A stretch of DNA of 64,000 bases, taken from positions 1,116,001-1,180,000 of the forward strand of contig CADCSX010000008.1 of NCBI GenBank assembly GCA_902805475.1, read 5' to 3'. The notes below the pieces were generated by a model. That model was not told the DNA's origin, made no database searches, and worked only from the letters and a program-made list of their open reading frames with translations. Below, piece by piece: positions 11,130 to 24,308 of this stretch (the first letter of the stretch is position 1; each line of letters starts with the position of its first letter). The stretch comes from Entonaema liquescens. Taxonomy: Eukaryota; Ascomycota; Sordariomycetes; Xylariales; Xylariaceae. Both the position numbers and the translations under genes were made by a program.

Positions 11130-13494
11130 ATGGTTAGTGTGGTTAAAGCTGTCGTGCTGTACGCACTCGCCGGCGTCACCTTAGGAGCCGAGTTGCATGT
11201 AAATAATTCAACTTACTACAATCCTATCCTCCCGGGGTTTCACCCGGATCCGAGCTGCATATTCGTTCCCGAATGGGACAACACATTCTTCTGCGCATCT
11301 TCAAGTTTCAACGCCTTCCCTGGCGTTCCCCTGCACGCAAGCAAAGATCTTCAAAACTGGAAACTTATCAGTAAGTCCTCTACTAGGTTTCAGCGAACTA
11401 TGTAGAAAATAACCGTTATAGGCCACGTTCTCAACAGGCGAGACCAGTTACCTCGCTTAGCGGAGACTAACAGATCGACGAGGTAAGACACTTAATAGAT
11501 AGTACTAAAGCGAGTCTAACTAGCACAGTGGCATCTGGGCACCGACACTTAGGTTTAACGAAGGAACATTTTGGCTGGTAACGACCCTTGTGGATGATGA
11601 TCGTGCAGCAGAGGATGCTTCGCGTTGGGACAACGTATGGCTCATTTATCCCCATGCCTTGGAATGCCGTAGCTAAGATCGCTTTAGGTAATATTCAAAT
11701 CCGACGACCCGTATGATCCTTCTACGTGGTCAGAAGCAATTCATTTTGACTTTGAAGGCTATGACACTTCGCCTGTCTGGGACTCGGATGGAAAAGTATA
11801 TATCGTGGGCGGACATGCTTGGAAAGTCTTGTAAGTAAGAAACTATGAGTTGCGGACATAACTAACATGGTATGCCAGTCCTGGTATTCTGTTAGCCGAG
11901 GCGAACTTGGAGACCGGTGAAGTGGGACAATGGGAAATAATATGGAATGGTACAGGTGGTACAGTAAGGATAACTTCGTTGAAGGAGAATAACTCAGAAA
12001 CAGATCTTACTGACGAACCTAGGCACCAGAGGGTCCTCACATATACCTTAAGGATGGGTGGTATTACTTATTAGCTGCTGAAGGTCAGTATTTTCAAAGC
12101 ATAGTGCATCGCATAGACGGACTGCTAACTTGACACGATGGAATAGGGGGTACAGGTGTAGACCACATGGTTACAATGGCAAGGTCTAAGAGTATCCACG
12201 GGCCTTACGAAGCGAACCCTTCCAACCCAGTTCTAACGAACGCCAATACGACAAATTACTGTAAGTGAGAACATGGATGAAACTTTCCTCATCTCTAACT
12301 TTTTCTTAGTTCAAACTGTAGGCCACGCAGATTTATTCCAAGATGGTGTTGGTAATTGGTAATCAAGCCAAATAACTAAGCGAGAGTGAAAGCTTCGAGG
12401 CTGACTATCGACTTAAGGTGGGGTGTTGCGTTGTCGACCCGATCCGGACCTGAATATCTTTACTATCCAAGTATGTATCGAGAGTTCTTTACCCCTTATG
12501 GCCCGTCTCTGGAGGGGTAATTGTTGACTCTCGTTATTTTTAGTGGGTCGGGAAACCATCATGGTGCCGGTTACTTGGCCTGAAGGTGAGTATCCTGTCT
12601 GGTCGCAATTGAATGGTGAGATGAGTGGGTGGGCCTTTCCTGAGGAGGATACCGAAATTGATGGACCCAGGTAAGTGTTCAGTTTCTTCGACTACTAATT
12701 CCGCGATTAACAATGGCAGTCCGGTTATTACGGAGGGGGATACCGTTGACTTCGAGCCTGGATCAAACCTCCCCGCACACTTTACGCACTGGAGGTTTCC
12801 TATTCCCGAGTCATATACTATATCGCCCCAAGGCCATCCCAATACCCTCCGATTAAACCCCTCCAAGTTGAATCTTACGGCACTCAACGGAAATTACGCC
12901 GGGCCTAGCGGTCAAACGTTTGTAGGACGACGTCAACAGGATACAATATTCACGTATAGTGTCAATGTGGACTTCTCTCCAGAGTCGCTTGAGGAGGAAG
13001 CAGGTGTTTCGGTTTTCTTAACGCAGAACCATCATTTAGACCTCGGTATCGTTATGCTTCCGGCAAATAGCAGTACTGCAGCGTTCTCTGGTGGGGTTGT
13101 TCCGACGAACTCATCGGGACTAATTCCTCACCTAAGATATCGCGGGATCTCTTATATACCTGTGCCAGACGACGTTGTAGTCCCGATCCCAGAGGATTGG
13201 TCGGGTGAGGAGTTGAGGTTGGAGATAAAGGCACACAACATGACCCATTACTCTCTGTCAGCTGGACCAGCAAATGCGCTTTCAAAGATGCGGACCATCC
13301 TTGACGTATCAAATTCTGGTGTTAGCTGGGGATTTACAGGTAACATCGACGAATCTCTCTTTTTTCGGGCTTCATACTAATAGTATCCAGGTGTTATTCT
13401 TGGTATTTATGCCACCAGCAATGGATACGAAGGGGACACACCGGCATACTTCTCTAAATGGAGATACATTCCGCAAGGGCAATTCAGAAATTAG
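11130..13494 (+). CDS. Secreted GH43 xylosidase/arabinofuranosidase
   Basis: Twelve exons: 11130-11370, 11422-11482, 11529-11634, 11688-11830, 11879-11963, 12023-12083, 12147-12260, 12310-12358, 12418-12470, 12544-12670, 12720-13339, 13391-13494; 511 aa. It cleaves beta-xylosyl or alpha-arabinosyl ends of plant hemicellulose. Residues 1-20 look like a signal peptide. The five-bladed-propeller catalytic set is present: D40 in GFHPDPSC (base), D168 in SPVWDSDG, and E215 in APEGPH (acid). GHADLFQ and RETIMVPVTWPEGEYP are further family blocks. The C-terminal 180 residues form the usual beta-sandwich. Another ATG lies at 11109, but 11130 puts the hydrophobic stretch at the N-terminus. All twelve exons join in frame with no defects. 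The number of introns is high for this window. Confidence 0.92.
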
Positions 13495-14217
13495 ACCTGG
13501 TATTTCGAATTCAACTAATAACGTACATAGTTGATAAATGGATATAAATGAGACTCTTAGCCGATGCGCTTTGGAAAATCCTAGACGAGACATCCAGGAC
13601 GCTGGATGATGTCACGAGTGACGCTTTCGAAAGTTGATACAAAGTACTTAATGCAGGGTAAGCAGCGCCCATAATCAACTAATGCAGCATAAGCTTTCGC
13701 GCTACTGCACGGTAATGTCTCTTGCATTAGCGCCGCTTAGGTACCGCAAGCACTGCTACAGTGGGGTTATATAGGTAATCACTAACTGGACTACTATTTG
13801 GAAACTCCACTGAATACAACTAACATCCCCAAACAGTAAGCACCCCGACTGACTGGATGTAAGTCCGAGGCTGGATGCCTTTCCCTTAGAACTATACAAC
13901 ACGTAACTATAAAAGTAAACAACATCATGAGTCCCAATCATTTAATTATCATCGGCCCTATGGAATAGTCCGAGTGACATAACACTTGGAAACCGAAATT
14001 CTCGGTACCTTACACAAGTACCTCTTAACGATCAAGAAATAATTACTCCATCACACGACAATGCCCTTTCTGGGTGGGAAAGTCAAAAGCTGATATGTTT
14101 AGGGCTAGTTAATTATGCCAATAGAGGTTCTTCATTAATTCCTAGGTATCCAAGGTACATGAAATTAAAGATATGGACATAAAACTGCTAACTAGATAGA
14201 TGACATGACTAAAAGTT
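13495..14217. other. Convergent intergenic spacer
   Basis: A 723-base gap between the 3' ends of the GH43 and SDR genes. No gene or RNA recognised. Confidence 0.5.
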
Positions 14218-15127
14218 CTACCACTGCACTTCTTGACCGTCAAAACGCCACATCTTCCCGCTATGCGTATCTCTCGTTGCAGCATCAATGACCTTGATAA
14301 CCCCTGTAGTGCTCTCCTCTACAGTGATTGCCGCCTTGTCCAGCCCAAGAGTCCTGGCGGCACGATTGCCCAGGTCTGACTGAACGAAACTAGTAATGTT
14401 AATTAACATTGGCATTATTCCTGTTGATACGTGCATGTAACCTACCCCGGGTCGATGGGAAACACGGTAAGCCACGGCTCTTGAATATGAATTGCCTTGC
14501 TATAATAATGCTGTAGCAACTTTGTTGGGGCATACGCGGCGTTCTGTGATGTGAGCATGTTCCTACACATATAATTAGAGTTATTAAGACGCCGAGATCA
14601 AGATTCTAGGTACTCACTATGTTTCTGTGTTAGCTTTTTGCCCAATATAGGGTTGAGTGCTTACAGCATTGGTCTTACCGTGAGAAATGCGGCGCTGGAG
14701 CCGATCGTGGCCCAGATTGGCTTACTCGCGTTTTTAATATAGGGAGGAAGGCTTGGAATAGCCATAGGAAGCCGTAGACATTGGTGACGATATGCTTTTG
14801 AATCTCATCGGTATCGACCTCCCGAACTTTGGGGAATGAGAGTGCCACGGCAGCATTTGCAACCAAAATGTCGATGTGGTCGATACCCTGGGATTGAAGT
14901 ACCTTAACAGCCTCCTCCGGGTCTGTACGAACTGTAGCATCGATTTTAATTATAATAAGGGATGCTCCCTCTGCCTTGGGAAGATCTGAAAGAGCTTTGG
15001 AACTCGGATGATTAGGGTCGCGGTTGGCAGCGATGACGATATGATTAGGCTTAGCAAGATACAGGCCAAGGAGTCCTTTGCCGATACCTCTGTTGGCACC
15101 GGTGATTAAAACAATAGTTGGAGCCAT
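14218..15127 (-). CDS. Short-chain dehydrogenase (sniffer/carbonyl-reductase type), frameshifted
   Basis: Three exons, complement(14218-14389, 14446-14562, 14665-15127), about 250 aa once one missing base is allowed for. NAD(P)H-dependent ketoreductase family. TGANRGIG near the N-terminus binds the cofactor. VANAAV replaces the NNAG motif. IGSSAAF supplies the Ser, and YAPTK the catalytic Tyr and Lys. DPGFVQSDLGN near the C-terminus fits the family. Exon 1 shifts frame at a five-A run (14731-14735 on the plus strand). One more A gives PILKNASKPIWATIGSS, the expected sequence, and then all splice phases agree. So this is either an assembly error or a recent inactivating deletion. The gene starts about 350 bases from the AT-rich island. 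Substrate unknown. Confidence 0.8.
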
Positions 15128-15474
15128 GATATATCGATTTGGTGGCGGGATAAGAAAGTCCGGAGTAAACAGTATATAAAGACAGGGAAAGAGGGAGACA
15201 ATGGACAATGTTGGAAATGAGGTTAATATAGAGACTCTACGATGATTTATATACCAGTTGACATTCATGGATATCTTAGTTTAATTACACCATCTGTGGA
15301 TTGATTACTTTGCATAGGTCCGTTAAAGGATAGCCCCGTACAATCGAGGCTTACCATAGAATAAATTGTATTATAATCAAGTGACATATGATTAACTATA
15401 TTAAAAGCGAGGTTACGTATAGTAAAAATGTGATGATATAGTTGCTTAAAGTCGTGATAAAATAAGCGGGTCAT
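15128..15474. other. SDR upstream region bordering the AT-rich island
   Basis: A 347-base transition zone upstream of the SDR. Composition is still mixed, then drops sharply in G+C at about 15475. No gene seen. Confidence 0.5.
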
Positions 15475-15649
15475 TAAAAAAATGTTTTATTTAATAAGTT
15501 ATGTTTTACTTATAACCCGTACCATTTTAACATATAAATATATAAAATTTTATTTTATTTATAAAGTAATTTTTATTATAATTTAAACGAATTAACATTA
15601 ATTTTAATATTAATAAACCGTTAAATATTTTATTAATAAATACGTATAT

Positions 15650-15845
15650 AAAAATAATAATAATAAAATAATAATAAATAAATAAATAAATTGAAATTAA
15701 TGTATTAATAATATTTAAAAAAAAAATTATTTATTATTAAAAAATAAAAAAAACGCGTTTTTTATATAATTTAAAATATATAAATATTTTTTTATGTTAA
15801 ATACGTACTATTACATAATACGTACGGTTATTATTTAACCATTAT
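15650..15845 (+). repeat. LTR-like direct repeat, left copy
   Basis: Starts in the (aat/aaat)n stretch and ends past the palindrome-like tacgtac...cgtac segment and ttatttaacc. It matches 21573-21768 almost base for base, with differences mainly C/T or G/A. Weaker similarity continues outward on both sides, so the true LTR is probably longer. Confidence 0.75.
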
Positions 15846-18800
15846 TTATTTTTTTTTTTTTTTTATAATTAATTAATTACGAATTTAATATTTACTTTAC
15901 GTTTTATTTATTTTTTTAATTATAAATTAATTTAATTATTTTTTACTAATATTTTTATTATTTTATTAAATAATACTTTAATCATTATATCCGCGAAATT
16001 ATAAATGCCGTATATTTATTAAACATCGTTTATTTTTTAATTTTTATATAATTACTTTAATGTTATTAAATCGATCATTAATTTTTTTTCATTTATATTA
16101 CCTATTTACATTAAACATTAATATAAAAAAAAAAGTTAATATATAAAACCAATAAAACGCGGGGAAATAATAAGCGTTTTAAAATAATATTAATTATATA
16201 ATAAATCACGTATTTTATATTAAATTTTTAAATTATTTTATAAATTTCGTTGGTAAATACGTTATAAATGATTTATTTACATTTGGTGGATAATTAATAA
16301 ATAATATTATTTATAATTCGAATTTTATTATTTTAAAAAATAAATTTTTTATTATTTAAAATAATAACGTAACCGATTTATAAATTTAAATTTTTATTAT
16401 TTACAAACAATTTATTAACGAAAATATATAAACATAAATTTTAAAAGTTTAAATTAATATAATAAAGTTTTTATTTTTAATTATTTATTTACCATTAAAT
16501 TTTAATATTAAAAGTTTTAATTTTTTTTAATTTTAATTTTATATATTATATTATTATTATATAATTAAATACAACTTTAAGTTAATAAATCGACGAAATA
16601 TACGTTTTTTAAACTTTTTATTTTATAAATTATTTAATTATATCCGGGGATTTTAAATTTAATAATTTAAACTTTTTAATTTAATTTTTTTATATAATAA
16701 AAACTTTATAATTTTTTTTATAAACCGTAATACATAAACCATTAAAATTTTTAATTTTTTTATTTAATATTTTTTAAAAACGTATTTTAATTTTTATTTT
16801 AATTAATGTTTTATTTTTTATAATAAAAAATTCTATAATATTAATATTAAAAATATCATTTACTTAAAAACTAATAATTCCAAATAAATCCGTAATCATT
16901 ATCATTAAATAAAAGTTAAATATTAATGATTTTATATGTAATTTTTTTTAATTATATTTTAAATAAATTTCGAATTAATATATATTAAATTCGATAAAAT
17001 TATATAACGGTTTATTAATATATAATAACGTTTTTTAAAAATATTTATATTTTAATTTAATTAATATTTATATATAAATTATTTTTAATATAAGTGTTTT
17101 AAATTAAATATAAATTATAATAATATTTTTTATTATAATTTTCATTTTTTTTTAATAAAACATAAAAATTAAAATTAAAATAAATTATTAATTAATTCTT
17201 TATTAAGATTATTATAATTTTAAATTATTAATTGTAATTTTTTATAAAAAGTAAAAATATTTTTATTTTTAATTTTACGAACCATTTATAATTTAAAAAT
17301 CATTGTGTTTTTATGCATTTTTAAATTATATATTATTGGTTTTAAAATACTTTTTTTAAATAAAACATTTAATTTTTTTATATTTAAAACTTTATATAAT
17401 TTTCTTAATATAATTATTTTTTTATTTTCCCGAAATTGTATTATTAAAATAAAATTATTTCGTTTTTTAATAATAATAAACAACGTAATAATATAAAAAA
17501 AATCGTTAATAAATATAAAATTTTCTTTGAAAATAATTTAATAATCGTTAAAATTAAAAGTAAATTTAAATAATTTAATTTTAAGTTTTTTAATTAACAT
17601 TAATTTTTTTTTAAATTAAATATAAAATTTAATATAAAAATTTCAAAACGTAAATATGCTATTAAATGCGTTTAAAGCGATAATAACGTTTTTATTAATA
17701 ATTGAAATAACTTTATATAATTTTTTTTATTTGTTTTTTTTTTAATAAATAAATATTTCGTTATTAATAAAAAAAAATATTAAAAAAAAATTTTTAATAT
17801 CGAAATTATTATAAATATTTAAAACATTGTAAATTAAACGTTATAATTTAATTTTTTTAATTTTTATTATTACTTTTTAAATTATTTACGTTTTTTACGT
17901 TTATAAAAAAATAAATAATAAATTTATATTAATCTTTAAATAAACGTTAAAAATTAAAAAAGTTAAAATAAAACCATTTAAATTAATAATATTATTTATT
18001 ATTTTAATAATTATTTAAAATCGTAACGTGTTTAAAATAAAATTTTAAAATTTAATTATTATAATTTTATATGTTTAATAAATAAAATTATAATATTTTT
18101 CAATTTTATTAATTAATTAATGCGTTTTAATTAATACTTAATAATAAGTGATTTTAATTATATAAACTTCATTTTTGAATTTAATATTATTAAAGTTAAT
18201 TCCGGCATTATATATAATAATATTTAAAAATCCGAAATAAATATTAATTTAACATTATTTTAATATTTTTTATATTTCTTTAATTAATAAATTTTTTATA
18301 AAACATATTACTTAAAAACTAATAATTACGTTAATTATATATAAAATTAATTATTTATTAAAATATATAACATTAATAATTACTTCGTAATTAAAATTTA
18401 TATTAAAGTTTTTTAAATTAAATTTAAACTTTTATGGAATTTTGCTTTTAATTTAATAATAATAATAAAATTTATTAATTTCTTTAAAATTATTAATATT
18501 AATATTATATTTTAATTTATTTAATAAGTTATAAAGTTTATCGATTAATAAATAGTTAAAATAAATATAAAAACATCGTAATTTACTTTTTATAAAATAA
18601 ATAACATTTTTAAAATAAAATTATAAATATTTCCATTTTTTAATAATGTTAATCGTTATTTTATTTTTATATATTAATTAATTAATGACATTATTAAAAT
18701 ATATACTTAATTAATTTATATTTTTTAAAGAAAATAAAAATAAAATATTTAATTTTATAACGTAAAAATTTACTTTATTAAATAAAATGTTAATTGTAAT

Positions 18801-21572
18801 TATTTTTAAAAATTTAATTAATTATTTATTATTAAATTTAATATTTATTTTTCCCGCGTAAAATTTGTTTATTTTTAATTATTAATTTAAATATTCTTTA
18901 ATAAAAACGAAACATTAATTTTTTCCAATTATAAATACGCATATTACATTTATATTAAATATAATATTTTAAAAAATGCTTTTTATATATTAATTTAAAA
19001 CGAAAATAATACTAAATTTCTTATTTTTAAATAAATTTAAAATAATAATATAATATTAAAATGTTTAATTAAATAAAAATATTACCGTTAAAAACAAATC
19101 ATTTTTACTATTTAAATTTAAAAATAAATTAATAACATTTTCATTTTAATTAAATTTTAAATTAAAATTATCGATTTTTTCGAAATTTGTAAAAAAAATT
19201 ATATAATTTTTTTTAAAAAAACCTTATTTGGTTTTTTATATTTTTTTAACCTTTTTACATTTATATTTTAAATACTTTATTAATTAACACTTTTTTTTTT
19301 TACAAATTTAATAATAATATTTCCATTTTTTCGTTTATTTAAAATTATATTTATTTTTTTTATCGTTATAATAATATCTTTAATTAATATAATTAATATA
19401 ATCATTATCGTTATTATTATTATATCCGTTAATAAAAAATTATTATATACTTTTTATAATTTTATATATTTTAATTAATATTCGAAATTTATTTATTAAA
19501 TTTTCGAATTATGTAAATAACATAAAAAAAACGTGTTAAAATTAAAATATAATTCGGTATATTTAATATACTACAATAATAAATTATTATTTATTTTAAA
19601 AATTATAATTTAAAACTTTTTAATATAATAAAAATTTATTAAAAAACAATTAAAATATTTCCATATCGTTTTTTTTTTAATTTTATTTTTTTACTTTAAC
19701 ATTAAAAAATATTATTAACGTTTAATCATAATAATATTAAATTTTATTTTATTTAATATTAAAATAACGTTTTATAATAAAATACATATTTGTAAAATAT
19801 TAATATTAAAATATATTATAAAAAAAATAAATAATTATTTTTTTAATTAAAATAATGGAAAATATAATATAAAATTATATTTATTGGATTTTTATTATAT
19901 AATATATATTTAAAAAAAACTTAAATTTGTTTTCGAAAATATTATATAGTTTTTTTATATAATTATTTTTAATATTTTAAACTTTTTTAAAATATTTTAC
20001 AATAATAAAAAAATATATTTTATTAATAACACATGTTAAAAAAACTTTATAATAAATTTAAGTTTATTAATTATTAATAAATATAAAAGTTTATTTTTAA
20101 AAACTTGTTATTTATGTAAGTAATAAAACCATTTAAAAAAAAAAACCGTAATTTTTTATTAATAGGTTTTTTTTACTTATTTCAACGTTTAAAAAAAACG
20201 TTAAAATTATATATAAATCATTTAACAATAATTTAAAAAGTTTAAAAATATTTCTTATAATAAATGAAATAATTTACCTTTATATTAAATTAGTTTTTTA
20301 TTTAAAATTATATTTTAAAACATTATTTATTTATTTTAAATAAAATGTAAACGGTTTTTATAAAACGATAAAAAAAAAAAGCGGGGGAAAAAAGTTAAAT
20401 GCTATTTAAAAATTATTTTAAGTTTTTTATTAAAATTAAATTGTTAAATATTAATAATTTAATATTTTTTATAAGTTAAAAATAAAATATTTTATAAGAA
20501 AATAAAATAATAAAATATATAATAAAAAAAAAAGTTATATTAAAAAAAAAAAAATAGTACCGGTTATAAAATAAATAAAACAAATTAAATATAAAAAAAA
20601 AAATTCTTAATAAAAATAATATTAAAAAAAAAAATTTACTTTATACGTATAATTTTATAAACGGGCATTTATAAATTAAAAAACATTAATTATTAATATA
20701 TTAATATTTAAAAATATATAAATTTTTATATATTAAAATAAATAAATTTTTTTTTAATATTATAAATTAAAACTTTTTATATTAATACATTAAACTATTT
20801 CCGTTATATTTTTTTTAATTTATTAAAATTTTAAATTAATAAATTATTTACTTATATAAAATTAATAAAAGATTTCGCGTAATTAACATTATATTAATTT
20901 ACGTAAATTCTTTATTATATTAACGTAATTTTTAATACCGATTGTAATAATTTTAATATAACCGCGAAATTTACCGTTACAAATCTTTGGAATCGTTTTT
21001 TATATTTATTTAACATTTCTTTAAATATTTAAACGTACGAAACGTTTTTATTAATAATTTTAAAATTTATTAAAGTAAAAAATATTTAAATATTCTTTTA
21101 TTAAAATATTATTTTCATAAAATTTATAATTTCCCATTTTATTATTATATAATCGAAATATTAAATAAAAATTATTATTATTTAATTAAAAAAATAATTT
21201 AATAATTTTTATAATTTATTTATATTTTTTTATTTAATTAAATCATTATTTATAATTTAAATTTATATTTATATAAAAATTTTTAATTATAATATTATAA
21301 AAAAAATTAATATTATAAATAATAAAAATATTAATAATAATAATAAATTTAAATTATTATATATTAATATAAATTTAAATAAATTATAAAATAAAGTAAA
21401 ATAATAATTTATTATAAATAATTTAATTATCTTAATAAAAAATATTATATTAATATCGTATATATTATTATAATAAAACTTTTTAAATTATCGTAATAAT
21501 AATTTTTTTAATTTTATAAATTTATATTATTACAAATTTAATAACATTAATTAATATTAATAAATATATACG

Positions 21573-21768
21573 TAAAAAAAATAATAATAAAATAATAATA
21601 AATAAATAAATAAATTAAAATTAATATATTAATAATATTTAAAAAAAAAACTATTTATTATTAAAAAATAAAAAAAAACGCATTTTTTATATAATTTAAA
21701 ATATATAAATATTTTTTTATATTAAATACGTATTATTACGTAATACGTACAATTATCATTTAACCATC
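21573..21768 (+). repeat. LTR-like direct repeat, right copy
   Basis: Right partner of the segment at 15650-15845, same orientation. Most mismatches between copies are transitions (for example gaaattaatg against aaaattaata), as RIP would produce from identical LTRs. Confidence 0.75.
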
Positions 21769-22190
21769 ATATTTATCATTTCGAATTTATTAATTTACGT
21801 TTATTTTATTAAAATATTAAAATTATTTTTAACATTATTATCGTTATTTATTTAATTATTAATAAATACATTATAATTATAAAAAATATATCCATTAAAA
21901 TATAATTTTAAATAACCATTAAATACATTATATTTTCGCCATTAAATACGTTATAATTATAAAAAATTTAACGTTATAAAAAAAATAAACGATTTAAAAA
22001 ACGTTTAAAAACATTTTTAAAAATATTTTTAATTTTTCGAAAAAATTAAACGAATTTATTAAAACTTATTAAATATAATAATAAATATTATAAAATTACA
22101 TATTAATTAAATTTTAATAAAAATAAATTAATCGAAATTTCCGAACATATTATTAATATTTATACTTAACCCTTATAAGTTTTTCTAAGC

Positions 22191-22811
22191 TTATCTAACA
22201 AAACATCTTTTAAGCAATAAAATTATCTTACATAAGTAACTACTGGATTATAACGTAAGTTGGTGCTTAAGTAAGTAAGGGTTTATTGTAAAGAGTCTTA
22301 GCTTGAATGGTAAAGGGTTCTATTTCAAATAGCTCAGATAACGAAGCTCTCTTAACCGCAGTATGTATACACTAGAAGTCCATGATGGGAAACGTGAGTC
22401 TGATCAATGTGATATGCCTATGTTATTTTAGATAATTCCATGAGCTGATCGACTTAAGATAATATATCCTATAAGACAATTTCTTGATACAAATTCATGC
22501 ACCTAGGCAAATATCCTTATAGTAGTTTCAATATTAGGTAATTATTGCCCCCACTCTGATTATCTAATTGGTATCTAGCCTCACCTGCCTTTCTCCACCA
22601 ACGTTGTTTGTAATTGTCAAAGTGTGGAGGTGACTTCCCATCGTACAAACTCAAGAAATCAATTACCATATTTCAATTTAAACATTTCGCGTCATTTTCT
22701 ATCCCCTCCTATCTAATCTTAGAGGTTGGGTGGTTCATATTTTTTTTTGCAGAATTTCAGCACATACTTCATTGCCTTCCGCGTTCGGAGTTTTCGATCT
22801 GTACTGTCACA
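22191..22811. other. Promoter-side spacer of the Tudor gene
   Basis: Base composition returns to normal at about 22190. This 621-base stretch before the Tudor protein start holds no supported gene. A pyrimidine-rich stretch at about 22585-22720 may be part of the promoter or 5' UTR. Confidence 0.45.
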
Positions 22812-23816
22812 ATGGGCGATATCGCCAGCCTCGAGGAAGATATTAAGCAATACCAAGAGCAGGTGAGTTAGTTGAGGTGGACTGCTACCTACTTCAAATG
22901 TCAAAACTGCTAACCGTATAAATAGCTTGACGTCGTTTATGCTGGTCTGAAAGATGATCCTGGTAACGCAGAGCTTCTCGCTCTCAAGTCTGAGTTAGAT
23001 GATGCGCTCGCGCTATTGAACGAAACCCTTGCTGAACTAAAGCCGACAAAGGCATCTCCACAGCCGAAAGATCCATCCCCGCCACCAGCCCAGGAGAAAT
23101 GGTCACGAGAGAATCATCCGGCATTCAAGAAGAATGGCTCAGCCGACGATAAGGAAGGCGATGCTGGTCCGGTGAATTACAAGGTTAACGATACCGTCAT
23201 GGCGAAATGGGTATCTGGAGATAAAGCGTTTTACCCCGCGCGTATCACATCCATTACTGGTTCCTCCACGGCCCCAATTTACGTCGTTAAGTTCAAGAGT
23301 TACGATACCACCGAGCAATTGCGCGCGAAAGATATCCGTCCCATAGCGCAGAAGAGGAAGGCTGACGGCACCCCCGTCAACAGCGCTAGCCCGTTTCCGG
23401 CTCCATCTCAGCCAACAGCACCTTCAACCTCGTCTAACCCTGGCGTTATTTCTGCCGCTGCCAGCATAAATCCCGAGCTAGCACAAAAGAATCGAGAAGA
23501 AGCGTTGAAGAATGCCGGTGACGCAAAGCCCAAGGCCAAGAAGATCAAGGCGACTAAAGAACTGGAAGCTGGCAAGAGCAAGTGGCAAGAGTTTAACACC
23601 AAGTCAAAATTCGCCAAGTCCCATAAGACCAAGAAAGACAGTATGTTTCGTACGCCTGAGGGTGTCAACGGTCGAGGTCAGTTAACCAATTGTATTCACT
23701 TGTTAAGCTGTGTACTAACACCCTTCATAGTCGGTTTTACTGGCTCAGGCCAGGCTATGCGAAAAGACCCTACAAGGAGCCGCCATATCTACCAAACGAA
23801 TGAGGAACTGGACTAA
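22812..23816 (+). CDS. Tudor-domain SMN/SPF30-like splicing protein
   Basis: Three exons: 22812-22862, 22926-23676, 23731-23816; 295 aa. Similar to SMNDC1/SPF30, a U2 snRNP-associated factor of spliceosome assembly in the nucleus. The N-terminus (MGDIASLEEDIKQYQEQ) is a coiled coil that continues in exon 2. The Tudor domain spans about residues 70-125: NDTVMAKWVSGDKAFYPARI, YVVKFKSYDT, then RAKDIRPI. It recognises dimethyl-arginine in Sm proteins. The Lys-rich tail contains KSKWQEFNTKSKFAK and ends with the conserved VGFTGSGQ and MRKDPTRSRH blocks. Both introns are short and in phase. It is the first normal gene after the AT-rich island. Confidence 0.9.
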
Positions 23817-24308
23817 TATCAGCTGCAGGTGGCCCTTACTGCGTGGAAGGTTGCATGGTTTACGTCTCGTCTGAAGAAATCGGAATTAGGGATGGAGTTT
23901 TTATAGGCTTTGATCCCCTTTGTCCCTATTTAGGTTCTATGGATGCTAACATAGCCATCGGACTAGATGCTCTTTTTAGCGCATCGGCTACTGTGACCGA
24001 GCTCTTGAGCACTCAATACAAACGGATATATAGAATGGAGAGTTTCTCTTGCTATTCGTTATGACCCTAGCGCTATATTTTGGACTGATTTGCTAAAGTT
24101 TCGTAGTTGCAGGAACCGGATCGCCTGACTCCCTGCCGCCTACTGTAGTTGGCACAGTACGTGTAGATAGGTATTACTAGTATCAAAGATAACTACGTTG
24201 TAGGTAGTTAGAAAGGATAATTCGTACGACTTCAAGCTTATCGTACTGGTGCGTTATCCTTGAGACGCTTCTTACTAAGCGGTCGTGGTGTCTTATTATA
24301 TCCGAATA
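23817..24308. other. Convergent intergenic spacer
   Basis: A 492-base gap between the 3' ends of the Tudor gene and ind1. An ATG frame at about 23843-24064 has no recognisable features and probably lies in 3' UTR. Nothing else seen. Confidence 0.5.

Larger units (their letters stand above)
15475..22190. mobile_element. AT-rich, RIP-degraded retroelement island
   Basis: About 6.7 kb of nearly pure A+T with stop codons in all frames. The few remaining G and C often sit in ACG/CGT contexts. No frame over about 65 codons survives. The edges are abrupt, with normal composition on either side. Similar segments near both ends (15.65-15.84 and 21.57-21.77 kb) in the same orientation fit the LTRs of one inserted element of roughly 6 kb. 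Gag and pol cannot be read. The pattern is what RIP, the fungal process that mutates C to T in duplicated DNA, leaves behind. Whether the element was Gypsy or Copia type is not visible. Confidence 0.8.

Noticed and set aside
17286..17496. Overlapping frames of about 63-65 codons in the AT-rich island
   Set aside because: Composed of Ile/Lys/Asn/Phe as expected from random A+T; no start context or homology.
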